Source: Rhodovastum sp963804495
GTDB lineage: Bacteria > Pseudomonadota > Alphaproteobacteria > Acetobacterales > Acetobacteraceae
DNA: 64,000 nucleotides
Direction of reading: 5' to 3'
Assembly (NCBI GenBank): GCA_963804495.1
Contig: CAWDQN010000003.1
Coordinates: forward strand, 667,347 to 731,346
Shown: piece by piece, positions 35,174 to 43,943 of the stretch
Layout of the letters: the number at the start of each line of letters is the position of its first letter
Numbering within the stretch: the stretch's first letter is position 1
Translations under genes and position numbers: made by a program
The notes under the pieces: model-generated
The model's database searches: none
What the model was told of the DNA's origin: nothing
Seen by the model: only the letters and a program-made list of their open reading frames with translations

Positions 35174-36127
35174 ATGACCCCCAAAAGGGGGGATGAAGGC
35201 TGCGTGCCCGATCCGACCCGACATGTGCTGCGCTGGCTCCAGGCGCTGGTCGCCTTGCTCGGGGCCGGCGCATGGATGCCGGTGCCGGTCGCACAGGCCG
35301 CCTGCACGGCGGCGCCCGGCACCGAGTTGCCGCTGACCCTGCGGCACCGATTTCTTCTGGTGCCGGCGTCGCTTGACGGCGGTCAGACGATGTTGGTGGT
35401 TGATACCGGTGCCGAGGCCACCACCGTCACGCCCGAAACGGCGGCGGGATTGCACCTCGCCTCGGAGCCGTCGCGGACAATGCTGCTGGGCGTGGGTGGC
35501 GCGGTGCTCAGCGGCGGGACCGTGCGCCTGCACCGTTTGGTCCTCGGCCGGCTGCATGTGGATGGGCTGTCGCCCGATGTGGGGCGGTTGCCGCGCCTGC
35601 ATGGCGCCGGGTTGCCTGTCGGCGGGCTGCTGGGACTCGACGTGCTGGGCGGGTACGACATCGCGCTCGATCTGCCACGGCGCAGCATGACCTTGTATGC
35701 GGTGCCTTCCTGCCCCGGTTTCGTGCCGCCGGACTACAGCGCCGCCGACGGGGAGGAATTGCGGCGGACCCGCGGACGGTTGCTGGTCATCGCTGTCCGG
35801 ATCGATGGGCACCCGGTTCGGGCCTTGCTCGACACCGGCGCGCGCACCAGCCTGCTGGAACGCGACGCTGCCGCGCGGCTTGGCGTGACCGGCGAGGCGC
35901 TCGCACGCGACCAGGTGATGCGCGGAAGTGGCATCGGCGCCCAGGCGGTGGCGTTGCGACGCCACCGTTTCGGCGAGGTCCGGGTGGGCGGCGTTGCGGT
36001 GCGTAACATGGAAGTCGATATCGGTCCTCTGCCGGTCCCGGGCGTCGACATGCTGTTGGGTGCCGACTGGCTGGCCGGGCACGTCGTGTGGATCAGCCGG
36101 GCGGCGGGGCGGCTGTTTCAGCGCTGA
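35174..36127 (+). CDS. Retropepsin-like aspartic protease, duplicated domain
   Basis: A 317-aa protein with an N-terminal hydrophobic export-like segment (LRWLQALVALLGAGAWMPVP) and two aspartyl-protease half-sites: LVVDTGAEATTV near residue 76 and ALLDTGARTSLL near 220. Each is followed by a hydrophobic-Gly flap-like region (LLGLDVLGGYDIAL and MLLGADWLAGHVV). A single chain with two DTG motifs could form the active site without dimerisation. Probably periplasmic. It is a stand-alone gene after marR; the substrate is unknown. Confidence 0.7.
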   Translation: MTPKRGDEGCVPDPTRHVLRWLQALVALLGAGAWMPVPVAQAACTAAPGTELPLTLRHRFLLVPASLDGGQTMLVVDTGAEATTVTPETAAGLHLASEPSRTMLLGVGGAVLSGGTVRLHRLVLGRLHVDGLSPDVGRLPRLHGAGLPVGGLLGLDVLGGYDIALDLPRRSMTLYAVPSCPGFVPPDYSAADGEELRRTRGRLLVIAVRIDGHPVRALLDTGARTSLLERDAAARLGVTGEALARDQVMRGSGIGAQAVALRRHRFGEVRVGGVAVRNMEVDIGPLPVPGVDMLLGADWLAGHVVWISRAAGRLFQR

Positions 36128-36242
36128 AGACAGTCTTTAGGGTCAGACTGTTTCACTGGCGGTAGAAAATCCTCGTTGAAATGTCATCAGCTAAGATCTT
36201 CTGACCGCAGGTGCACATCCAGGGCAATCGGGAGAAACAAGC

Positions 36243-36345
36243 AAGGTCAGGGCTCTGCCCTGGACCCGCCAAGGGGCGGTGGCCCCTTGGAACCCATTAC
36301 TTTTAGACTATTGCCATGAAATGGGTTCCAGGGGGGATTATGCTC
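36243..36345. repeat. Intergenic double-hairpin repeat, copy D
   Basis: The core 36243-36298 differs from the 31364 copy at only two of 56 positions. A further inverted half ATGGGTTCCAGGGGGG follows at 36321-36336, so the element ends in opposing arms (AACCCATT and AAATGGGTT). It lies between the aspartic protease and bcp stops. Confidence 0.92.
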
Positions 36346-36811
36346 CCCTGATACTCCCCGCCGCCGCCATCACGTCCTTCGCATGTCCATCGACCTTCAC
36401 GCGGCGCAAGGCGCGGACGATTTTCCCCGAGGCATCCACCAGGAAGGTCGAGCGTTCGACGCCCACGTATTTCTTCCCATACATCGCCTTCTCCACCCAG
36501 ACCCCATAGGCTTCGGCGGTCGCCTTGGTGTCGTCCGAGGCGAGCGGGAAAGTCAGATTGTATTTGGCGGCGAATTTCTCGATCGGCTTCAGCGGGTCGG
36601 GGGACACGCCGATGACCTCCAGCCCGAGCTTGCCGAACTGCGGCAACGCCTCCTGGAAGGCGCAGGCTTCCTTGGTGCAGCCCGAGGTGTCGGCCTTGGG
36701 ATAGAAATACAGGATATACGGCTTGCCCTTCAGCGCCGTGCTGCTGACCGTGCGCCCGCCGCTGGCCGGCAACGAAAATGCCGGCGCCGCATCGCCCTCC
36801 TGAACGCTCAT
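36338..36811 (-). CDS. bcp: Thioredoxin-dependent peroxiredoxin (Bcp/PrxQ)
   Basis: A 157-aa peroxidase reducing hydroperoxides with thioredoxin as donor. The peroxidatic cysteine C45 and the resolving C50 are in DTSGCTKEACAFQ, the five-residue spacing of PrxQ. PILYFYPKAD-like IL YFYP strand precedes it, and GVWVEKAMYGKKYVGVERST is the conserved distal segment. It overlaps glnE by 4 bp (ATGA) and is its downstream partner. Confidence 0.92.
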   Translation of the reverse strand: MSVQEGDAAPAFSLPASGGRTVSSTALKGKPYILYFYPKADTSGCTKEACAFQEALPQFGKLGLEVIGVSPDPLKPIEKFAAKYNLTFPLASDDTKATAEAYGVWVEKAMYGKKYVGVERSTFLVDASGKIVRALRRVKVDGHAKDVMAAAGSIRGA

Positions 36812-39786
36812 GAGCCGATCTCTCCCACCTGCCGCACGAAAGCGGCGCGGACCTCCCGCGCCAGCGCCTCCAAGGTGGCACGCAGCGACGCCACGTCAAC
36901 CGGGACCGGATCGATCCCGGCTGCGGCAACCGCGCGCAGCAGTTCCGCCTCGACCGTCTCGGACAGTTTTCCGGGCGGCGCGTGGCCATAGGTGATGCGC
37001 AGCAGCCCCTGCACGCTGCGCCAGACCAGGTCGGCCCGGATCAGCAGCCCGGCATCGTCCGCCGCCAGCAACCCGGCGTCACGCAGGCCGGCCAGGGCGC
37101 GGCGGACGGTCGGATGGAGAACCTCGGCATGGGTGGGCGCGTGCACGAGCTGCAGGGTCTGGGCGATGAACTCCACCTCGATCTGCCCGCCCGGACGCAG
37201 TTTCACGTCCCAGGGCCCGCCCGGCGGCAGGTCGCGTTGCATGCGGGCGCGCATGGCGGCCGCGTCGGCGCGGATACGCTCCGGCGATCCCGCGCTGGCG
37301 ATGGCGGTGCGGATGGCGGTGCGGACGCGCCCGCGCAGCTCCGCCGGGCCGGCGACCACGCGCGCCCGGGTCAGCGCCATGCGCTCCCAGGTCCAGGCGC
37401 CGCCATGCTCGTCGCCGGCTTCGTGGTAGCGCTCGAAGGCGGAAAGCGAGACCGCCACCGGCCCCTTGTTGCCGGACGGACGCAGCCGCATGTCGACGGC
37501 GAACATCGGCCCCACCGCGTCCGGCGCGGTCGCCGCCGCGACAAACGTGTGCACGGCGCGGATGAACCACTGGCTGGCCGGCAGGCTGCGCGCGCCTTCG
37601 CTGCTCTCGGTCACGTCCTGAGAATGATCATACACGATCATCATATCGAGATCGGAACCGGCCATCATTTCGCGCGACCCGGCCTTGCCCAGCAGCACGA
37701 CCACCATGGCCCCGCCGCGCACCCGGCCGAAGCGCCGGGCGAAATCCTCCAGCACGCGCGGCAGCAGCGCCGCCAGCGCCGCCTCGGCCAGCCTTGATCG
37801 CGCCTCGCCCGCCGCATTGGCATCAATTCGCCCCTCCATGGTGGCAACCGAAATGGCGAAATCCTCGGCGCGCACGGTGGAACGAATGATGCGGATCGCC
37901 TCCTCCAGGTCGCGCGCGTCGGCCAGCCTGGTGCGCAGCGCACGCGCCCCATCGCCGGCAACGGCCGGGCTCAGCAGCCCCTCCAGCGCCTCGGGCGTGC
38001 GCGCCAGATAGTCGGCGAGCGAGGGGGCGGCGCCGAGCACGCCGGCGACGCGCTGGAGCAGGGCCGGGTTGCGCTGAAACAGCGACAGCAATTGCACCCC
38101 CGCCGGCAGAGTGCCCAGCAGGGCATCGAAGCGGGAGAAGGCAGCATCCGGCTGGGTCTGGCGGGCCAGCGCCGCCAGCAGGCCGGGCAGCACGCTGTGC
38201 ATCAGGTCGCGGGCGCGCTGGGAGCGCAGCGCCCGCACCCGACCGGATGCCCAGCCGCGCACCGCCTCCACCACCCGGCCGATGTCGGTGTAGCCCATGG
38301 CGGCGAGCGCCGCCCGCGTGGCCGGCGCCGGCTCGTCGGTGCCGCTGAAGTCGAGCGCCGCCGGGGCGCCGTCTTCGTAAGGGTCGGGAACGGCATCGAA
38401 CACCTGCCGGTAGCGCTGCTGCACCCGGGTCAGGTGACGCAGCATCACGGCGGCAAAGACAGCGGCGTCGGGATAACCCATGAACCGCGCAAACGCCTCC
38501 AGCTGCGGGCGCCTGTCGGGCAGTGAATGGGTCTGCCGGTCGGCCACCATCTGCAGCCGGTGCTCGACCCGGCGCAGGGTGCGGTATGCGGCGCCGAGCT
38601 CGCCGGCGGCCCGGCGCGGCAGATGGCCGGCACGGGCCAGCAGGGCCAGCGCGTCCAGCGTCCGCGGCGTACGCAGCGCCGGATCGCGGCCGCCCCAGAC
38701 GAGTTGCAGCGTCTGCGCCATGAACTCGATTTCGCGAATGCCGCCCTGGCCGAGCTTGACATTGTGCCCGGCGATGCGGGCGACCGGGTCGGCCTGGGCG
38801 CCGAGGCCGGTGCCCTTATGCGCGTCGATGCGCTGCTTCATGGCGTGGATGTCGGCGACTGCGGCGAAGTCGAGGTGGCGGCGCCAGACGAAGGGGCGGA
38901 TGGCGTCCAGGAACCCGGCGCCGAGGGCGAGATCGCCGGCCACCGGGCGCGCCTTCAGCATGGCGGCGCGCTCCCAGTTCTGGCCCATGCTTTCGTAATA
39001 GGCGATGGCGGCCGGCAGGGCGATGCAGGCGGGGGTGGCGGCCGGGTCGGGGCGCAGGCGCAGATCGGTGCGGAACACGTAGCCGTCGGCGTCGCGCGCC
39101 TCCATCAGGGACACGACACCGCGTGTCATGCGAGTGTAGAAAGCACCGGGAGCGTCGCCACAATAGACCCCGGCGTCAGGGTCATGCAGCAGGACGAGGT
39201 CGACATCGCTGGAATAGTTCAGTTCGCGGGCGCCGAGCTTGCCCATGCCCAGGACAGTGAAGCCGCTCGCCCGGCCGGGATCGCCGGGGTCCGGCAGGCG
39301 GATCGTGCCGGCCGCGTGCGCGTCCCACAGCAGATGCGCGACCGCTGCCCGCAGCGCCGCCTCGGCAAGGTTGGACAGCGCCTCGGTGACGCGCAGCAGA
39401 TCCCACATGCCGCCGATATCGGCGATGGCGGTGGTCAGGGCGATCACCCGCTTGGCGGCGCGCAGCGTGGCCGCGAGCTGGGCCCGCGGCGCGCTGACGG
39501 GACAGGCGGCGATCGCCGCCATCGCCCGCTGCACCGGCAGATCGGGGCCGGACTGCGCCAGCAGGCATACCGCCTCCGCCTCGCGCAGCGCCAGATCGGC
39601 CAGGTACGGGCTGTTGCCGCCCAGGCAGCGCAGCATGGCACTGGCATGCTTGTCGGCGGCGAGCTGCGCCTCGGCGGCGCCGAGGCCGGCAAAGCGCTCC
39701 ATCAGCCTCCCGGCGGCGGCGGGATCGGCGGCGTCTGGCCAGTCCGCCGGCAGCCGGAAGCGAGGCACAGGCGTTTGTTCACTCAT
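36808..39786 (-). CDS. glnE: Glutamine synthetase adenylyltransferase/adenylyl-removing enzyme
   Basis: A 992-aa bifunctional enzyme that adenylylates and deadenylylates glutamine synthetase in response to PII. Two nucleotidyltransferase domains are visible: ELNYSSDVDLVLLHDPD near residue 190 (removing half) and MMAGSDLDMMIVYDHSQD near 705 (transferase half), each followed by an R-rich helical domain with EIEFMAQTLQLV and EVEFIAQTLQLV. The start at 39786 (MSEQTPVPRF) was chosen over an open extension to 39828. It is divergent from the AsmA-like gene with 17 bp between starts. Confidence 0.93.
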   Translation of the reverse strand: MSEQTPVPRFRLPADWPDAADPAAAGRLMERFAGLGAAEAQLAADKHASAMLRCLGGNSPYLADLALREAEAVCLLAQSGPDLPVQRAMAAIAACPVSAPRAQLAATLRAAKRVIALTTAIADIGGMWDLLRVTEALSNLAEAALRAAVAHLLWDAHAAGTIRLPDPGDPGRASGFTVLGMGKLGARELNYSSDVDLVLLHDPDAGVYCGDAPGAFYTRMTRGVVSLMEARDADGYVFRTDLRLRPDPAATPACIALPAAIAYYESMGQNWERAAMLKARPVAGDLALGAGFLDAIRPFVWRRHLDFAAVADIHAMKQRIDAHKGTGLGAQADPVARIAGHNVKLGQGGIREIEFMAQTLQLVWGGRDPALRTPRTLDALALLARAGHLPRRAAGELGAAYRTLRRVEHRLQMVADRQTHSLPDRRPQLEAFARFMGYPDAAVFAAVMLRHLTRVQQRYRQVFDAVPDPYEDGAPAALDFSGTDEPAPATRAALAAMGYTDIGRVVEAVRGWASGRVRALRSQRARDLMHSVLPGLLAALARQTQPDAAFSRFDALLGTLPAGVQLLSLFQRNPALLQRVAGVLGAAPSLADYLARTPEALEGLLSPAVAGDGARALRTRLADARDLEEAIRIIRSTVRAEDFAISVATMEGRIDANAAGEARSRLAEAALAALLPRVLEDFARRFGRVRGGAMVVVLLGKAGSREMMAGSDLDMMIVYDHSQDVTESSEGARSLPASQWFIRAVHTFVAAATAPDAVGPMFAVDMRLRPSGNKGPVAVSLSAFERYHEAGDEHGGAWTWERMALTRARVVAGPAELRGRVRTAIRTAIASAGSPERIRADAAAMRARMQRDLPPGGPWDVKLRPGGQIEVEFIAQTLQLVHAPTHAEVLHPTVRRALAGLRDAGLLAADDAGLLIRADLVWRSVQGLLRITYGHAPPGKLSETVEAELLRAVAAAGIDPVPVDVASLRATLEALAREVRAAFVRQVGEIGS

Positions 39787-39803
39787 GCGCCGGCAGGCTG
39801 GCC

Positions 39804-42800
39804 ATGAGCACCACCTTCGGTCAAGCATTCCGGCGGCGAGTGACTCTGGCCCTGCATCGCGCGCTGAGTCCGGCCATGCGGCATGCCGGCCGTGCGCTGC
39901 ATGGCCTGGTGCGGGTCGCCCTGGCTTTGACCTTCCTTGCGGCGCTGGCCGCCGGCGCCCTCGCCTGGCGGCTGGCGCAGGGGCCGCTGGAAATCGGCTG
40001 GCTAACTCGCCGCATTCAGGCGGAAGCCAATGCCGGCGGCACCCCGCCGGTGCTGGTGATCGGCAGCGCGGCGCTGGTCTGGGAAGGGTTCACCCAGGGG
40101 GTCGATCGCCCGCTGGATATCCAGCTGACCAACCTGGCACTGCTGGATGCGGCCGGGGCGCGCATCGCCGAGGTGCCGCGCGCCGATGTGTCGCTGTCGG
40201 CCGGATGGCTGATGCTGGGGCGGGTGGTGCCACGGGTGCTGGAACTGGTCGGCGTCCGGCTGCGGGTGCAGCGCGGCGAAGACGGCCACATCAGCATCGA
40301 TATGGGCCAGGACGCCGCCGAGGCGGCCGGCCCGGCGGTTACCGGCACCGCAGCCTCCGCGGGCGGGAAGGAATTGCTGGCGGCATTGCTGAGCGAACTG
40401 GCGCGGCCGGCGGAGAACGACAGCAGCGGGCTGGGGTCGCGCTTCGCGCAGCTTCGCCGGGTGCGCATTCGCGACGCCGCCCTGACGGTGATCGACCGCC
40501 AGATCGGCGCCACCTGGCGGGCCAGCGACGTCGAACTCGACCTGGTGCGCGGCGCCGAGGGTGGCGCCGAGGCCGACGCCGAACTGACCCTGATCCTGGG
40601 TGACGAGCACCTGCACGCCACCGCCCGCGCTTCCCTGCTCGCCGGCGGAGACAGCGCCGCGGTGCAGGCGCATCTGGCGCCGGTCGTCCCGGCGCGGCTG
40701 GCGGCGCTGGCCCCCGGACTGGCGGCGCTGCAGGCGCTGGATGCACCGGTGGCGATTTCGGGCACTGCCACGGTGGGAGCGGATTTGCTGCCGACGCAGG
40801 TGAAGCTGCAGGCGCGCGTCGGCGCCGGACACCTGCTCATCGCCGCCGGCAGCGTGCCGTTGATCGGGGCGCTGGCGGACGCGGAAGGCTCGCTCAGCGC
40901 CGCGGTGCTGCGCGTCCAGCGGGTGGAACTGGTGCCGCGGCTCGACCACCCAAGGACGGTGCTACGAGGCAAGCTGGTCGCCACCCGCCAGCACGGGCGG
41001 CTGGACGCGATGATTTCCGGCGAGCTGGATCAGGTGGATTTCGCCGACCTCGCCGCTCTGTGGCCGGCGGGCGTGGGCGGCCCCGGCACCCGCCCCTGGA
41101 TCACCGAGAACGTGACCGCGGGGTTTGCCCGCAACGGCAGGTTCGATTTGCAGCTGACGGCGCGGGACGACCTGGCCGAGGCCACGGTCACCAGCCTGGC
41201 GGGCGGCATCGAGGGGCAGGATCTGACGGTGCACTGGCTGCGCCCGGTGCCGCCGGTGGAGCACGCCAGCGGCAAGCTGGCCTTTGTTTCGCCCGACGCG
41301 GCGGAGATGACCGTCACCAGCGGGCGGCAGGCGGGCGGCAGCCAGGGTGGCATCGCCTTGCAGTCCGGGCACCTGCGCATCGACGGGCTGGCGGCGCGCC
41401 ACCAGTTCCTCACCATCGAGGCCGACCTCGCCGGCCCGGCCGCCGACTTGCTGGCGGTGCTGAAGGAGCCGCGGCTGCACCTTTTCGACCGCCGCCCGCT
41501 CGACATCCACGACCCGTCGGGCGCGTTCGCCGGGCGGCTGACGCTGACCCGGCTGCCGCTCGAAAACAACGTGACGACGGACGATGTACACGTCCAGACC
41601 AGCGGCAAGCTGACCCGGCTGCATCTCGGCAACATCGTCGCCGGGCGCGACCTCGACCAGGGCACGTTCGAATTCGACGCCGGCAACGACGGGCTGAAGC
41701 TGCGCGGCACCGCGCTGCTGGCCGGCATGGCCGCGCAGGTGCAGGGCGATCTGGATTTCCACGGCGGCGGCCCGGCACAGGTACTGCAGAAAATCGTCGT
41801 CACCGGCACCGCCACGCCACGCCAGCTGGCGGCGGCCGGGTTCGATACCGCGGGCATGCTCGACGGGGCGGTGCCGCTGCAGGCGACGTGGATGCAGCGG
41901 CGCGACGATAGCGGCGAGGTGCTGGTGCGGGGCGACCTCGGCCGGGCAGCGCTGGAGGTGCCGCGGCTGAATTTCTGCAAGCCCGCCGGTCAGCCGGCGA
42001 GCGCCGAAGTGCATGTGGTTCTGGAGGGCGACCAGATCACCGCCATCGACCGGCTGCGCCTGGACGGCGACGGGATCGCGGTGGCGGGGCACGTCGCCTT
42101 CGCCGGCGGCGTCGCGCAGGCGATGCAGTTCGACCGCATCCGGCTTGGCAATTCGATCGATGCGAGCGGGGAGGTGCGGGTGCCCCGCGTACGTGGCGAT
42201 CCCTGGGTGGCCACGCTGAACGGCCGCAGCGTCGATGCCTCGGCGGAATTCGGCCGCGGCGACGCCACTCCGAAACCGACCCCGGAGGAGGACGATCTGC
42301 CTGGACCGCCGTGGCGGGTGGATGCGCATTTCGACCGGGTGGTGCTGGGCGGGGAAGGACGCGAACTCGCCGCGGTCGCCGCCGCCGCTGAGAGCGACGG
42401 GCGGGTCATCCGGCAGGCCAGGATCACCGGGCAGACCGGCGCCGGCGCCGGCTTCCACCTGGACATCGCGCCGGGCCGCGCCACCCGCACACTGACCGGC
42501 AGCGCCGAGGATGCCGGCGGGCTGTTGCGCGCGCTCGACCTGCTGGACGACATGCGCGGCGGGCGGCTGGCCATCCGCGCCACTTTTGACGACCGCGCCC
42601 GCGGCCATCCGCTGCAGGGCACCGCCGAAATCGTTGATTTCCGCATGCGCAACGCCCCGGCGCTGGCAAAGCTGCTGCAGGTGATGACGCTGTATGGCCT
42701 GGTGGAGGCGCTGGAGGGCCAGGGGCTGGGGTTCAGCCGGCTGATCGCACCGTTCCAATTGTCGCGCGATGGGCTCGACCTGGCCGACGCCCGCGCCTTC

Positions 42801-43070
42801 AGCGCTTCGCTGGGGATGACGGCGAAGGGGCGGATCGACCTGCCGCACCATAGCATCGCCCTCGAAGGCACGATCGTGCCGGCCTATTTCTTCAACACGA
42901 TGCTGGGCGAAATCCCGCTCATCGGCCGGCTGTTCAGCCCCGAACGCGGCGGCGGGGTGTTCGCCGCGACCTACTCCATGCGCGGGCCGCTGGCGGACCC
43001 GGCGGTGTCGGTGAACCCGCTGGCAGCGCTGACGCCTGGATTCCTGCGCGGGCTGTTTGGCATTTTCTAG
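39804..43070 (+). CDS. Large AsmA/YhdP-like membrane-anchored protein
   Basis: A 1088-aa protein with one N-terminal membrane helix (VALALTFLAALAAGALAWRL, about residues 33-52) and a long beta-rich periplasmic body. The DUF3971-like part covers the middle, and an AsmA-type C-terminus includes LQVMTLYGLVEALEGQG and LEGTIVPAYFFNTMLGEIPL. Such proteins are linked to phospholipid transport to the outer membrane. The start lies 17 bp from that of the divergent glnE, so the promoters must overlap the coding ends. Inverted repeats follow the stop. Confidence 0.82.
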   Translation: MSTTFGQAFRRRVTLALHRALSPAMRHAGRALHGLVRVALALTFLAALAAGALAWRLAQGPLEIGWLTRRIQAEANAGGTPPVLVIGSAALVWEGFTQGVDRPLDIQLTNLALLDAAGARIAEVPRADVSLSAGWLMLGRVVPRVLELVGVRLRVQRGEDGHISIDMGQDAAEAAGPAVTGTAASAGGKELLAALLSELARPAENDSSGLGSRFAQLRRVRIRDAALTVIDRQIGATWRASDVELDLVRGAEGGAEADAELTLILGDEHLHATARASLLAGGDSAAVQAHLAPVVPARLAALAPGLAALQALDAPVAISGTATVGADLLPTQVKLQARVGAGHLLIAAGSVPLIGALADAEGSLSAAVLRVQRVELVPRLDHPRTVLRGKLVATRQHGRLDAMISGELDQVDFADLAALWPAGVGGPGTRPWITENVTAGFARNGRFDLQLTARDDLAEATVTSLAGGIEGQDLTVHWLRPVPPVEHASGKLAFVSPDAAEMTVTSGRQAGGSQGGIALQSGHLRIDGLAARHQFLTIEADLAGPAADLLAVLKEPRLHLFDRRPLDIHDPSGAFAGRLTLTRLPLENNVTTDDVHVQTSGKLTRLHLGNIVAGRDLDQGTFEFDAGNDGLKLRGTALLAGMAAQVQGDLDFHGGGPAQVLQKIVVTGTATPRQLAAAGFDTAGMLDGAVPLQATWMQRRDDSGEVLVRGDLGRAALEVPRLNFCKPAGQPASAEVHVVLEGDQITAIDRLRLDGDGIAVAGHVAFAGGVAQAMQFDRIRLGNSIDASGEVRVPRVRGDPWVATLNGRSVDASAEFGRGDATPKPTPEEDDLPGPPWRVDAHFDRVVLGGEGRELAAVAAAAESDGRVIRQARITGQTGAGAGFHLDIAPGRATRTLTGSAEDAGGLLRALDLLDDMRGGRLAIRATFDDRARGHPLQGTAEIVDFRMRNAPALAKLLQVMTLYGLVEALEGQGLGFSRLIAPFQLSRDGLDLADARAFSASLGMTAKGRIDLPHHSIALEGTIVPAYFFNTMLGEIPLIGRLFSPERGGGVFAATYSMRGPLADPAVSVNPLAALTPGFLRGLFGIF

Positions 43071-43116
43071 AGCAACATCGGCCAGAGTGGCGCTGGCCGG
43101 CCGATAAAGTTGCTCT
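43069..43116. terminator. Interrupted inverted repeat after the AsmA-like gene
   Basis: AGAGCAAC and ATCGGCC at 43069-43083 pair with GGCCGAT and GTTGCTCT at 43099-43116, a 15-bp interrupted stem starting at the stop codon. It is followed by ATAAAACAAA but no clear U-run. It probably terminates the transcript or stabilises its 3' end. Confidence 0.6.
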
Positions 43117-43131
43117 ATAAAACAAAGAGCT

Positions 43132-43171
43132 AGAGCGCGCTGGCCGTTTACGGTCAGGGTGAAAGCGCTCC
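43132..43171. repeat. Palindromic intergenic element
   Basis: GAGCGC at 43133-43138 pairs with GCGCTC at 43165-43170, and the inner CTGGCC/GGTCAG arms form a second short stem around TTTAC. It resembles short palindromes scattered through alphaproteobacterial intergenic regions. It lies 35 bp before the dehalogenase start. Confidence 0.5.
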
Positions 43172-43205
43172 GGCGGTGGACGGGGGAGCAGAAGGAAATC
43201 GCCGC

Positions 43206-43913
43206 ATGCAGGACGTGAAGGCCATCCTGTTCGACACCTTCGGCAGCGTGGTGGATTGGCGCGGCAGCCTGATCGACGAGCTGACCGCATTCGGCGCGGC
43301 ACGCCGCATCAGCGTCGACTGGACGGGGCTGATCGATGCCTGGCGAGGGGCCTATGTGCCCTCGATGGATCGTGTGCGCAGCGGCGAGCTGCCCTGGACC
43401 ATTCTGGACGATCTGCACCGCGCCTCGCTGGAGCGCCTGGTGGACAGGTTCGGCATCGTGGGGCTGGGCGGGACCGACCTCGACCATCTGACACGCGCCT
43501 GGCACCGGCTGCGGCCATGGCCGGATTCGGTGCCCGGGCTGACCCGGCTGAAAACGCGCTTCGTCATCGCGCCGCTGTCCAACGGCAACGTGGCGCTGCT
43601 GGTGAACCTGGCCAGACATGCCGGCCTGCCGTGGGACATGGTGTGCGGCGCTGATCTGTTCCGCCACTACAAGCCCGACCCGGAAACCTATCTGGGGGCA
43701 GTCCGGCTGTTGGGGCTGGCGCCGGGCGAGGTGATGATGGCGGCGGCGCACAACAACGACCTGCACGCGGCGCGAAACTGCGGATTGCAGACCGCGTTCT
43801 TTGCCCGCCCGACCGAGTACGGACCGCACCAGGCACGGGATTTCGCCGCCGACAGCGACTGGACGGTGGTGGCCGCCGACATCGAGGATCTGGCCGCCCG
43901 GATGGGCGCCTGA
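43206..43913 (+). CDS. Haloacid dehalogenase, type II
   Basis: A 235-aa HAD-superfamily hydrolase of the L-2-haloacid dehalogenase group. The nucleophile Asp lies in ILFDTFGSVVDWRG near residue 9, motif II is PLSNGN near 125, motif III is KPDPETY near 163, and motif IV is AAHNNDLHAARNCG near 183, followed by RPTEYGP, which is typical of type II enzymes. Natural substrates may be other small carboxylates. It stands alone before tyrS on the opposite strand. Confidence 0.85.
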   Translation: MQDVKAILFDTFGSVVDWRGSLIDELTAFGAARRISVDWTGLIDAWRGAYVPSMDRVRSGELPWTILDDLHRASLERLVDRFGIVGLGGTDLDHLTRAWHRLRPWPDSVPGLTRLKTRFVIAPLSNGNVALLVNLARHAGLPWDMVCGADLFRHYKPDPETYLGAVRLLGLAPGEVMMAAAHNNDLHAARNCGLQTAFFARPTEYGPHQARDFAADSDWTVVAADIEDLAARMGA

Positions 43914-43943
43914 TCGCGCGGGGCGGCGCGGACCGGCGCTGGG

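Noticed and set aside
40962..43829. Long antisense frame (955 codons) opposite the AsmA-like gene
   Set aside because: His/Gln/Arg-rich composition with no motif, no ribosome site, opposite a recognisable protein.
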